A stretch of DNA of 64,000 nt, from assembly GCA_905160935.1 (NCBI GenBank), contig CAJHZI010000308.1:261001-325000 (forward strand), written 5' to 3'. The position numbers were made by a program, and so were the translations under genes. The notes under the pieces were generated by a model, which was given only the letters and a program-made list of their open reading frames with translations, did not search any database and had not been told where the DNA came from. Below, piece by piece: positions 11,452 through 22,709 of this stretch (position 1 is its first letter; each line of letters begins with the position of its first letter). Source of the stretch: Enchytraeus crypticus (Eukaryota; Annelida; Clitellata; Enchytraeida; Enchytraeidae).

Positions 11452-12847
11452 GACTTTATTTCACCAATACATGGTAGTTTCGAACAAAGATATAGAAAAA
11501 AGAAAGAAAAACAAACGAAAAGAAACAACACTTTGCATACAAGTACAGCGAAGCAATGCAAACCTAGTAGTTTACAAGTGACAAACAGAATCAAATCAAC
11601 TCAATTATTCATTAGAATATTCAATATGTAGCAACAGAATCAACAAACGAAATATTATATTTCCTTTGTAAACTTTCAAATTCTAAATAATCTGGATGAT
11701 CTAATTCGATCCCTTTAATAATTTTGGCATCCAATACTAATTTGTTTAAAAAATTATATCTATGGTATTCGTATAAGATACTCAAAGGCCAAAAACCAAA
11801 ATAATATTGACACCACATAATTACTTCCTTGTCAGTCGTATGAAAGATCTTCGAAAAGATACTGTCATATACTCTACTCATACTCTTTAAGTCTGAATCT
11901 TGCAAGGTGGCAACAGCAGTGCCATATAGCAATGCTGATACACCATTACTATCAATCAGTTTAAGAATGACATCTTCCGAGGCTTTTGTTCCCAGCCTTC
12001 CTAAAATGGTGTTAGCAGCTCTAAAAAATTTCCCTTTCGATTCTTCCCATTGGCATTTAAAATTTTTTGCCTTACAAATAGTGACTCCTAGGTATTTAAT
12101 AGATTCCACCCAATTAATTGCAACTCCTTGAATACTTAAAGGTGAGCATGAATAGCTACACCTTGGGCCTATTCTTATACAATTGCATTTTGACACATTT
12201 ATTGGCAAATCTAACTCATTGAAAACATTATCACATATATCAAACACAAGCTGTAAATCAGTAACCGATGCACTAATCAAAATTAAATCATCAGCATACA
12301 TGAAGCTGTTAAAGCATTTATAATTAACAAAGCATCGTAAATTAGATTGCTCTAATACACTCAATATATTATCCTCAAATAACGTAAATAAAATGGGTGA
12401 CAGAACTCCTGCTTGTTTAACACCAGATAATAGAGGCACACAATTAGACATACAATTTTTCAATTTAACAGTTGTAGAGTTTTTGGAAAACCAATTTTCT
12501 AGCACATTTAATACACATTTATTTACACCTCTGTTCTGCAACATACATAAAATTCCATAACCATTGCATTTATAAAAAGCTTTTTTCAGATCAGTTGCCC
12601 CAATATTTGCTGTAGTGTTTCTATTATTAAAGTAATTAACAACTTTTCTAAGATTATGCAAGGCATTAGTGCATCCGACTTTTTGTATAAATATCCATAT
12701 ACGTTTGATACATGATAAGACACAATATTTTTATTTTATTTATTTATTTTATTGCTTTATTTCAGGCGTAAAAACCCATACATGAATCTTGCACATAGAA
12801 CAATGCAAAAAAAACCAGAAAAGCAAATAGTCTGCGCATAAATTGGA
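11452..12847 (-). mobile_element. 5-prime truncated LINE with exact 19-bp target site duplication
   Basis: ATAATATTGGACTATTATA occurs at 11433-11451 and at 12848-12866, directly flanking the element. The 3-prime end on the minus strand reads TTGGTGAAATAAAGTC, a short A-rich tail. The coding part is a reverse transcriptase only, so the copy is truncated at its 5-prime end. The exact duplication implies a fairly young insertion. Confidence 0.8.
11621..12661 (-). pseudogene. LINE reverse transcriptase fragment
   Basis: A 346-codon open frame continues upstream in the same frame to about 12730, as GCTNALHNLRKVV, without an ATG. Motifs include IGATDLKKAFYKCNG, SGVKQAGVLSPILFTLF and FMYADDLILISAS (intact YADD). 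The usual Q-G-G of the fingers-palm motif reads Q-A-G. Downstream come SIKYLGVTI and a thumb domain. The apurinic endonuclease domain is missing because of truncation, so the frame cannot support autonomous movement. Confidence 0.75.
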
Positions 12848-12912
12848 ATAATATTGGACTATTATAATAATATTTAATATTGGACTATAAGACATAATAT
12901 TGGACTATATCC
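12848..12912 (+). repeat. Triplicated AATATTGGACTAT target motif
   Basis: AATATTGGACTAT occurs three times at about 20-bp spacing (12851, 12873, 12893). The first copy is the right-hand target duplication of the adjacent LINE. A short tandem repeat therefore pre-existed or arose at the insertion site. Confidence 0.65.
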
Positions 12913-13699
12913 ATATATGCGAGTGGAAGTTTATAGTATGCCTAATTTTTGAGAGGAAACTACCATGCTTAATTGACTAATCTTTAATTTTTAAATTAAT
13001 TGCTATAATTAATTATACATTTTAAATTAATTGTAAATTAATTAATTACTTAATTAATAATTATTTTTCTTCAACACAAGGCCTAAATACTGCTTATACT
13101 AAATATTGCATTTTGTATAAGCATGTATAGCATTGTAGGCCCTACTGTAACTACTGTTCAGGGTATTATAAGTGATCAATGGCTATAAATCCTATCATCA
13201 TGGACAACGTCTATGTATTACTTTGTGCCGTTAAGACCATAATGCATTCATTGTAAATTTTACTGTATTTCGTGTAGTTTAGTCGGTACTTGCAAGTGCC
13301 ATTGTTGCCATTTGTGTTTTTCGCTCACGCATACACTTGATACTTTTGCACTCAATAATTGACACGTAGGCCTATCATTGCATGAATGATGTGATAAATG
13401 AAAGAAATAGATTCATCATGGACGATCATGTCACTCTCTGATTAACTAATTTCACGCTTTTATTAACCCTTTCGCATTTTATCGCATACTGCTAATGCTT
13501 TAAATCATGCAAATGTGCAAATTTTTCAAATATTGTATCAGACAATGTATAACTATTATTCGGAAAAACGTACGTGTGAACTTTCTTAAACACAAGGAAA
13601 GTATGGTGGCTGTCGTCGTGCCTGACCCGACTCTGGTCCGTTAAACAGAAGAGTTGTGACGTCATGAGGACATGAGATCGATCGCTCCAGTAAAAATTA

Positions 13700-13870
13700 T
13701 AATATTAATAATAGTAATGATAATAATAATAGTAATAATAATAATAATAATAATAAAGGTTTAACGTCCGTTTCTTCAAACAAGGATGAAGTCAGAGACG
13801 TCCCCCATCACATGTCACTCCAAATCGATCACATCAAATGAATACGGTAAGAATTACACTGTAGTAACAA
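13700..13870 (-). mobile_element. 3-prime end of a (TTA)n-tailed LINE
   Basis: After an (AAT)n tract at 13711-13756, AAAGGTTTAACGTCCGTTTC and GGATGA-GTCAGAGACGTCCCC match the 3-prime end of the LINE at 50677-52225 (AAAGGTATAACGTCCATTTC and so on). Only the last 120 bp or so is retained. Confidence 0.65.
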
Positions 13871-13979
13871 TCCAAGTATTTCTGCATAATCAGACGCTCG
13901 TCTCTAACAGCCGAGGTTGTTACTCAAATCTATAAAATTTAGAGTGATGAGAAAGTAGGCTGTAGTTGTTCCTAACATT

Positions 13980-14060
13980 AAGCTTATTTATTTATTTATT
14001 TAGATCACCAAAAAGGCTTAAGGCTTTTAGGCTTACTACAATTCTGGAGGGTTATTGTAA
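13980..14060 (-). mobile_element. (AAAT)n-tailed LINE end
   Basis: TTATTTATTTATTTAGATCACCAAAAAGG is the reverse complement, with small differences, of the stretch at about 16503-16545. The pair marks two insertions of a LINE with a TAAA-repeat tail; only the tail is left here. Confidence 0.5.
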
Positions 14061-14639
14061 CATAGACAAGGACCCGGTGGCGTGTGTTTCTATTCTATAA
14101 CAGAAGTCAATTTTGGGAGTTTTGATTTGCTAGAGCATAATAGGTTTACATGTATACGCAGATTTCATGATGTATCCATTAAACCGTTCTATTAAATCAC
14201 AGTTGATCGAAAGAGTAGTCATGTAGCTAAGGTGTCAGGCTTTAGATCAGAGTCCACTTTTTAGGTTTAGGGCTAGGTTTATGGTATGGATTGGTGTTAT
14301 GGATTGGTTAGCTATTAGCTAAAAAGTTAAGTTCTAATATCTAGTTAGAAACTTACAAAAATTTAGCTATCTTGAAGGAAGCCAATTGAGAAATCCATGG
14401 ACTTTATCCACAAACCAGTCGATTGATAAACTAACAAAGATAGAGATCGAAGCTTAATTTCGCATTGAACTCGAATGCATTGAGCCAAAAGCACTGGGGT
14501 AGAAAGAAAAATAACTATAAATGTGATATGTAGGCTGTTTCCAGCTACATGTAATACAGTTCACGTTTGTAAGAAATCGATGTATTACGACGTAGCAGGA
14601 CTACCTGAAATGGATACAATGGTGTTTCTTTTCTAATCT

Positions 14640-14770
14640 GTTTAGCTCACTAAAGCGGTAGGACGTAACGATTAGAGTGTTCGCCTCCTGATGCAAATAG
14701 TATGGGTTCAAAACCTAGGCTAGTTAACGCGCAATCCACTCCACGTAAGCATAGATTCAACGTACATAAC
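14640..14770 (+). mobile_element. tRNA-related SINE relic
   Basis: A possible A box (GTAACGATTAGAGTGTTCG) and a good B box (GGGTTCAAAACC) lie about 45 bp apart. No cloverleaf can be drawn. It resembles, but is not clearly the same as, the SINE A and B families. Confidence 0.4.
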
Positions 14771-15534
14771 TCAGGACGTCTTCAGCGGTACATGTATTTC
14801 ATTTCTCGAACAAAAATATTAATTGTCGCAGAATAGAACCTAGGGCCTACCAGACGGCAGAATGTTATAACTAATTTAGAAAATAGATTCTCTACAATAC
14901 TAGCTTCAGCAGCAACTCATAACAACAGTCAAGTGCTGTCCAAACGATGATTGAAAGAGTGCAACATGCTCTAAGACAATGAACACTTCATATAATTGTG
15001 ATGTTGTAATTTCATTGCAGGCCAACTTTTCATTAAATATATAATATCATAGACAGATGTAGTTCAAGACTTAAATTCTTTCTATTGCTGGTTTTAGTGG
15101 AAAAAGAGCAAAATTTTAATGATAATGGATTAATAGGAGACTCCTGAAATGCTGTCAATATGTCGTCTGATGATATCAATAAGTCATTTAAGGCTATCTA
15201 CATCATTCTCAATCTAATCTTTCTCAACTCCGGTATGACATTTATTTCTAATCATTCAATTAATCAATCAATCAAACACTCATACAGTCACTCATTCATT
15301 CAATTAATAAATTAATCAATCAATCAATCGATAGATTTATTGATATGAGTTAACCCATATTAGTTAATCATAAGCCTAAGATAGCCAATTGCAGCATTTT
15401 GCTTGAAAAAGACGCTAAATTATTATTATTATTATTCTATTTATATTACTTTTCTATACGTGTTGTGTCCGGGTAGCTGAAGACCAATCTTGAACCGCAC
15501 GTGTTGTAAAAGGAACGTCAGAAAGGTCATTCGG

Positions 15535-15640
15535 CAGGCCTATTAGTGAGCGCGTAGGCTCCAGAAATTACAACAACATTTTCGAATCCCAGCCTTATTT
15601 AAACTGAGATTAAGGGAAGATGACGATAATAATTATTAAT
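15535..15640 (-). mobile_element. SINE family C fragment
   Basis: Read on the minus strand it gives the CATCTTCCCTTAATCTCAG-like start, CTGGGATTCGAAAA, then TTGTAATTTCTGGAGCCTACG and CGCTCACTAATAGG, as in the longest copy at 52925. Confidence 0.55.
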
Positions 15641-15949
15641 ACTTTTTAAAAACTTCGCCATTTATAAGAACTCAAAAAAAACGATTCGAACAAAAGAACA
15701 TGCTGAGTCACAGCCTGGTTACCCGAGTCCAATGAGTTTAAAAGTATCATCTTAGCACTATTGCTACTATTCTTGATCAAAATGATTCTAGAAATACGTG
15801 CTGAATCTCCCACCGGCTACTCGAGGCCATCTAGTTAATTAAAAGTAATACTAAATGTGTTTTTCGATTATAAAAATTTGTTTGCTATTTATGAATTTAT
15901 TGCAAATAAAGAGAAGGTTAAATATTTGATAGAATTTCTGAGGGCTCAG

Positions 15950-16120
15950 TTAACCTTCATCCCAAGTGATGTCCAAGAGTTCAATGAGTTCATTATGACG
16001 TGTAACGTGACGTCACAATATAATGTCACTGGTGTTGAAATAGTGAAACTTGAGTCAGGTGATGTCATCTTGTCCGTTGATCTACGTTCTGGAGTAATTA
16101 TCTATGGAGTTAATCTACAG
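15950..16120 (+). CDS. Possible upstream half-Ig exon of the receptor
   Basis: This is a 57-codon phase 0-0 candidate between a CTCAG acceptor and CAG-GTAATC. It reads FIPSDVQEFNEFIMTCNVTS with several N-glycosylation sites, like the B-strand half of an Ig domain. It does not fit directly onto the phase-1 exon at 17529, so another exon, or none, must lie between. I found no matching second half in 16121-17528, and the polypyrimidine tract is poor. Confidence 0.35.
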
Positions 16121-16369
16121 GTAATCTGTACTATTTCTTCATAGTATTACGAGGATGAGGCCAGAGTAGTCTAGAGTAGTCTAATATAGCAATCGTCTTA
16201 TATTCATAGGATCTCTGTATACTATTCTCTGATTTTTCTCTAGATACCGATACTTTAAAAAAACTTAGGCTGTATATTATATTGCATTTTGTAATCATAA
16301 ATATTATTTTGTTACGTATATAATTATGCATACCTATTATCATTAATTTTCTTTATTTTGAATTTCTTT

Positions 16370-16545
16370 ATTTCAATTCTTTAATTTCTACTTTTTATTT
16401 TTCGTTTTAAGTTCACCATGGTTCACATTTAAATTGTGTTCACATATTGCATTTACTTGATTGTTTGCATTGCTTGTGAACTGTACAGGGTTGAATTACC
16501 CTTTTTGGTGATCTAACTAAATAAATAAAATAAATAAATACGTTA
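16370..16545 (+). mobile_element. (TAAA)n-tailed LINE 3-prime end
   Basis: Sequence ending TTTTTGGTGATCTAACTAAA followed by a TAAA repeat mirrors 13980-14060. The preceding 120 bp (GGTTCACATTTAAATTGTG, TTGCTTGTGAACTGTACAGG) is presumably LINE 3-prime UTR. Confidence 0.5.
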
Positions 16546-16975
16546 AGCTCTTTTCCTTGGTTGGAGCAGACGAAAGCACTGACTTAGGTACTCGTTATTT
16601 AAAACTTGTTTTCAGATGTTACTAGTGTAAGAAAGTAACAAAACTAAAAGTAAACTTATCAAGAAATAGTAAAATTTATAGAACTACTGTCTCACCACTG
16701 GAAAAAAATTTTGAAAACATTATTAGCTCACGGAGCGACGTACATGTAGGCGCCCGGTTCTCGGTTTCATTTACTTTCGTTTGGTTTTGGCATTAAATAA
16801 ACCTCAAGGTCAGGTATTCGACAGCATTGGTGTGGACCATATCAACTACGCATGTTCTCGTGGATAGCTCTGCATTGCTTTTGATCTCAACTTCTCAAGA
16901 ACTTTAAAACCTTTTGGCTAATATGGAACGACAGAAACGCTCGGTTCCTGTTGTATATGAGTTAAGTTGAATTAT

Positions 16976-17005
16976 ATTATTCTTAAGAGATGTCTTAAGA
17001 ATAAT
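16976..17005 (+). repeat. Perfect 12-bp inverted repeat
   Basis: ATTATTCTTAAG and CTTAAGAATAAT are separated by AGATGT. A second inverted copy of CTTAAGA lies just downstream (17013-17025), so the hairpin is nested. It is non-coding. Confidence 0.7.
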
Positions 17006-17039
17006 AAGATGAGACATCTTAAGATATTCTTTAGATATT

Positions 17040-17125
17040 TGACCACGGATCAGTATGTGCGGGGTTCAAAACCTAGATTCGCGTGTCGATGACATGGCTT
17101 TCGAGTGAGGAAACTGACGTTAACA
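17040..17125 (+). mobile_element. tRNA-derived SINE, family A
   Basis: The B box GGGTTCAAAACC and the distal motif GAGGAAACTGACGTTAAC recur at 25660-25772 and 58220-58350, with relics at 39100 and 53690. The A-box half is truncated here. Confidence 0.6.
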
Positions 17126-17528
17126 TTATTTTATAACGCTATACCAGCTATATATACTGTATACATATATTTATATATGTATATATATTTATTTATTTAT
17201 GTCAAATATAGTTTCAACAAACGACAACATAACAAGTTTGCCGAACTTCTAATTTCTGTACAAATCTCTCATTTCATATTTTTCTACTGTTTTGTCTCTA
17301 AACGGATAATGAAGAGCAGCAGATAAGTTTTTAATCCGTTAAATATTGATGATATAAGTCAAGGATAATTATTTAAGAAGACCTAATTAAGAATCGATAC
17401 CAAGCCGCTTTTCTTTACTTAACATTGCTCGTGTCTCGTAATGTAGCCTACTACTTCTTGACCTCTTGACTATATCTGTCGTCGTTCAAAAGTTTAAATT
17501 TACTTATTGAATACATGAGTTGTTTCAG

Positions 17529-17874
17529 CAATGTCAGAATGCCCGCCATTTGTTCTAATCACTACTGGACGGTTCCTTGTACCTGTTACAGCAACAAACA
17601 TTACACTTAGCTTTAGAGCTTTACGAAGTCCATTTGATACTTTGCTTTTCAATGAATGTACTTGTACACAGAATCGAAGAGGTGAAGTGGTGATGACTTT
17701 GGAAGATGTGGCGTTGTTGGTGAAGTCCGCTCGTGTAAATGATAGTGGGGAATACGAGTGCATATTGGAAGCTGAAGCGATAGACGGGAGTAATACCAGC
17801 TCATATATAATCACGTCCAATTCCTCTCTTAACGTTTCAGGTAGACCATATACTAGTATTACCAGTGTACATCT

Positions 17875-17925
<51 letters not shown>

Positions 17926-20900
17926 CAAATCCCACTTACTCACTTCTTCCACTTCTCTCTACGTATGTCTTAGAACTAATTTGCTTCTGCTTTCTTATAA
18001 AAGCTGTTAAATTTAAGTTTTAATTTTAAGCAGACACACACAGATTGCATAAAACGCTACTACGGACATTTCATCAGTCAAACTGTCAGATGGTTAATGC
18101 CATGGAATGGTTAACGCTTTAATAATGTCGGATAGTTAGCGCCTGGAATGATAAATAACAATACTGTAACAGAAATAATTTTTAAAAGTTTCAGCTGCAA
18201 ACTGTAGCTACAGCATCAAGAAACTATTCATTTATTCTGAGCGTATGACAAGGCTGAACAATGTTTATTCATATCTTAGTGTCATCAGACTCTAGAGCCC
18301 TCATTTCCCCTCAACCCTGCCCATCAAAATTCCATCAAAGAAAATCGACAGTATGAATATTTTGAATATCTTGGTCTTGTCAAGGCTTTCTTGTTTTTTC
18401 TTTATCAATGACGCTCCAGTGTTCCCATAAAAATTGCTTACACGGCAATTTCGGTGACTCGCCATTCTCAATTTAAGGAAATATTCATTATTAAACAGAC
18501 TTTTCCAATCGTTTTTTCTACTCCAAAAACATATTTTATCAGTTATAGCTCTATGATCCTATATAGCCTATTATTGAAATCTTTCCATGGTAAAAATAAA
18601 TCAAATTTAGCATTTTAATTAAAGCTACATGTAGATTAACTCATTGATTATTACCGTAGGTTCTGCAGATTCTTCAGATTTCTGCTCAGGGAAGGATATC
18701 AAGTACTTTAGAGGTTGTGATGATGTCACCTCGGGTCAGTCCTGTGTTCTGCGCTGTGCCTCCATACTTAATGATACTCAACCTGTCATATCAAGAGATC
18801 AGCCAGGCAGTCAACAGTGAGCCATTTAAACATACAATTATGGTTTAACGGACGTTAAACCTTTATTATTATTATTATTATTATTGTTATTATTATAATG
18901 ATTATTATTATGATTATTATTATTATTATTATTATTATTATAGGCAAATTATTAATATAACAATTATCCCATTGAAATTTTGCTTATGAAGTATAGTCTA
19001 AGATAAAACTTAACACATTGTATTTAGTCGTGATATTTAAAGATTTTAATTTCCTTCTTTTATCGCAGCACTGGACTTGAAAACGCTGATGATTACAGAA
19101 ATACGAGGAACTAGTTATATCAGCTTAGTGTTCACTGTAACTTCTCTCCTAGGAATTATGGAAGTTCTGCATCGGCAGGATTGAATAAAAATTTAATGAA
19201 TTTCAAGCTCAACTCTACAAAATTCCTGATTTTGAATCCTGATCATTCGTGCAGTTATAAAACAGCGTTAAGTAAAACTAATACCAGACCTTGTAATTGA
19301 GGAAATTATATTACTGGCTGCCAATGTGTTCGCGCTAGTGAAATTCGCAGCAGCACCTTTACGCTCTCGCTAATGAACTTATATCACTTTCTCTGCGTGC
19401 TCATTGTGCGCTGAGAATTTTTGAACGACTTTTTTAGCAGCGCAGAATAAAAATAAAGCTTAAAAATAAAAATTAAATATAGCTTATAAATTTGTCGTCG
19501 ATAATAATTATTTATATTATTTCGTAATTGCAAGCAGGGGCTCCTACAAGACTTCTCGACTACGCAGAGAGCATAGTCAAAATCTTAAGGGGGATTTTGT
19601 TAGAGATCTAGGGGGATTTTTTCGTACCAATTACAATGAACAATTCAAAATAGCCTATATAATATTATATATACTATCACTAGTGAATGTAATTTCGGTA
19701 TCCTTTGCATTATCTCACTAAATTATTGAATTTATATCTTAACTTTTAGAAACTGGGGGAGGGATTGCGCAATGAATTTAGGTAAGATAGGTGCAACCGC
19801 TTGCAAGGGTCATTGCGAGTTACTTAACTAAATTAACTAAATTTGTCTGTTTTATATCGCTTAAGAAATTATGATTATTAAATATTAATATCTCAAGCCT
19901 CAATACTTATAGGCCCCTAGTAATATTATACGCTTTTAAGTAGCTACGGAAACTGGAAACTGGATGGTATCCTTAGCATCGTTAGCATAATGACGATATG
20001 CCCTAGGCCTATCGGAATAGATGTATAATATTAATTGCATAACATTATCGTTGATGTTCACTAAAATATTATCTTAATGTTTGGCAAAACGATTGAATGA
20101 TTAATTGAGCAGACCTGAGAATGTCGCTGAAAGTTTATCAGAAACTGAAGTTATATACAACATAAGCTATCTCACGCCACAATATTCGGGTATCTACTAC
20201 TGTCACGTAAGAAATGCTAACAACTGCACTTCCATGGCTTCACTAAGAATAGCCGTTATTGGTAAGTTACTAGTCTAGTTGTCTATTTTTCACTCATTCT
20301 TATCAACTATTATAAAGTTAAATTAAATTTACATCTACAAATTAATACAACGTAAGATGTGCATTAAAGAAGATAGGCTAGTACTTGTTTTGAAGGATAT
20401 TTTGAAGATAGAAATATTTCACGTCTAGACGGCATAGACGGTGGTGAGTTATCTGTGCGCAGATAAGACGTCGAGTTGACCCTAATGAGGTCAAAGGAAA
20501 ACCTAAGAAAACAGATTAAATGTTCTAAAGGTGTTATTAAAGCAGATACTAATTATTATTAGTATCCTAGAATATCAAGATTCTTATGGTAGAATTTCTA
20601 GAATAATTATGCAGTCATTATTATAACATTAAACGTTTGATTTCTATTATATAAATTTGTGCGTTTTGTAACATAAGTTAAGCTTGCGATCGAAAGCTTA
20701 ACATAAGTTAAGCTTGCGATCGAAATATTTAATTTTGGATTATATCACGAGTTACTGTATTCTGCACGTTACATATTTCTATATTTTCGTTTTATTTTCT
20801 TTTGTCTGTAAGCTTTTACAGACAAAAGCTTCCGTTCTTTCTTTTGCCTCTTAATTCGCATTTTATTTAGCAAATTCATTTTTAAACAGGTTTTAGTAAT

Positions 20901-22672
20901 TAAGGCCAAGAAGGAACATTATAGAGACCTGATAACAGGCATGGTTTTAATTGAAGGTCTTTAAATGATAATTATAATCAATTAACTTTTTAAATAAAAT
21001 ATTGCTAGAGCAAACGACGAGCAGCCCGAAAGTTCACGATCATCCTATATCCTGCCTAAGATAGCAGGACCGCCTCGATTGCTGCTGTAATGTACCACCC
21101 TCACAGAATAACTTGCTAATTAAATCTTAATTAATTAATCAAAATTAATCTTAATTAATTAATCTTAATAAATTAAGCTAATTAAATAAGTAATTAATAG
21201 TGAAGTTAAGATCTTAACTGTGGCGCTCATTTCCATCGCAAGGTATGCAAGTTTAAATTCTCTCTTCTATTTGTGATAATATATTCAGTTGTGCATCAAT
21301 TGTGCTAGAGCGCACGTGTTACTGAGTTCCTTTGTTAATAGTTACTATTATATACTTCTGTTATTTTCTTACTTCATAATTATTATAGTAGGGTTAAACT
21401 GGGATTTAAGGGAAGATGATGATGATGATGATGATAATTATTATAGTAGGGCGATTTTTTAAACTGAAAACTTAGTTCTCTTGTAAATTTTGCGTTTATT
21501 TATTTACCAATATGCTAAATTAAACTAATCTTCTGCCAATGGATACCAGTTAACTTGTTAACTACTAGCACGGTTGAACAGTGTCTGCTAAGCAAAAAGC
21601 TACATGTACGGTACTCGGATTTACTAATGAATATGTTCTATCATCAAACACGCAGTTCCTTAGAAATAAGACAATTTCCTAAACAGCAGAATTGTGAAGA
21701 AAAGCAAGAATCACCCTTTATGACGTTGGTATGGATCGTAGTGCTTTAGTCGCCTTCTACGACACGTGCAGCCATCTGTTGGTCAATTCTTCAAACAACC
21801 CGGACACAACAGGGGGGAAATTATTAAAATTATTAAACCCCTATATATTTATAATTTGTTTATTTCACAAAGGACCATCGAACACGGCCGCCTATCTTAC
21901 AGACTTGACGACTTTCACGACACTCTCTGCAGAAAATACAACATCAATTGGGGCCACAGAGCGGTGTGGGGGCAAGAAGTGCCCGCTCAAGGGGTGGGCT
22001 ATAGCCCTCATTGTGGTTTGCTGTATTCTGACGTGTATACTTACGACGCTACTGATTTTGCTGTTTGTCTGCAAGAAACAAAACAAAACAAAAGCTGGTA
22101 ATTGTCAATCTACATGCATGTACATTAACAAAAGTGACCTACTAAAACTTTCAGTAATAATAATGAGTAAATAATAAAAGTAATAAAAGCGCACATTATA
22201 ATATGAGCGTATTATAATATTATTTTGATCAAATTACAATATTATAATGTAATCATTGATCAACTCTGCTGATATTTGTCATTTCTAATATTACATGTTT
22301 AAACCGTTAGACCACTTAGTCCATTTTTGTATAACCAGTCCTGTGAATGTCCGAGATTTTACTCTCAGATCAGCGCGGCCAGTGATAGAACCACAAGAGT
22401 TCAATTCATCTCAGTTTGTGTAATTTAATACTTCATGACACTACCTGGCTTCTCTAACTACTGAGTTAATGAGACATTAAGTACCAGTGTCTGGATTAGA
22501 AGACAAAAGGCTACATTTTAACTTTTAAAATTAACGTATTCCAGTTTAGATGCTTAAAACCTGAGGTTCAACCAGATCCTTCTAAGATCTCATGCAGATA
22601 ACTAATCTCTAAGTCTCACTTATAGCATGGTTGATGGGATTCGTCGTCAAGTTACAGAAATTATAAAACAAT

Positions 22673-22709
<37 letters not shown>

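Larger units (their letters stand above)
12914..15534. other. Repeat-bearing intergenic region
   Basis: No gene is supported here. It holds a (TTA)n-tailed LINE end, a (TAAA)n-tailed LINE end and a SINE, listed separately. The rest is AT-rich unassigned sequence. Confidence 0.4.
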
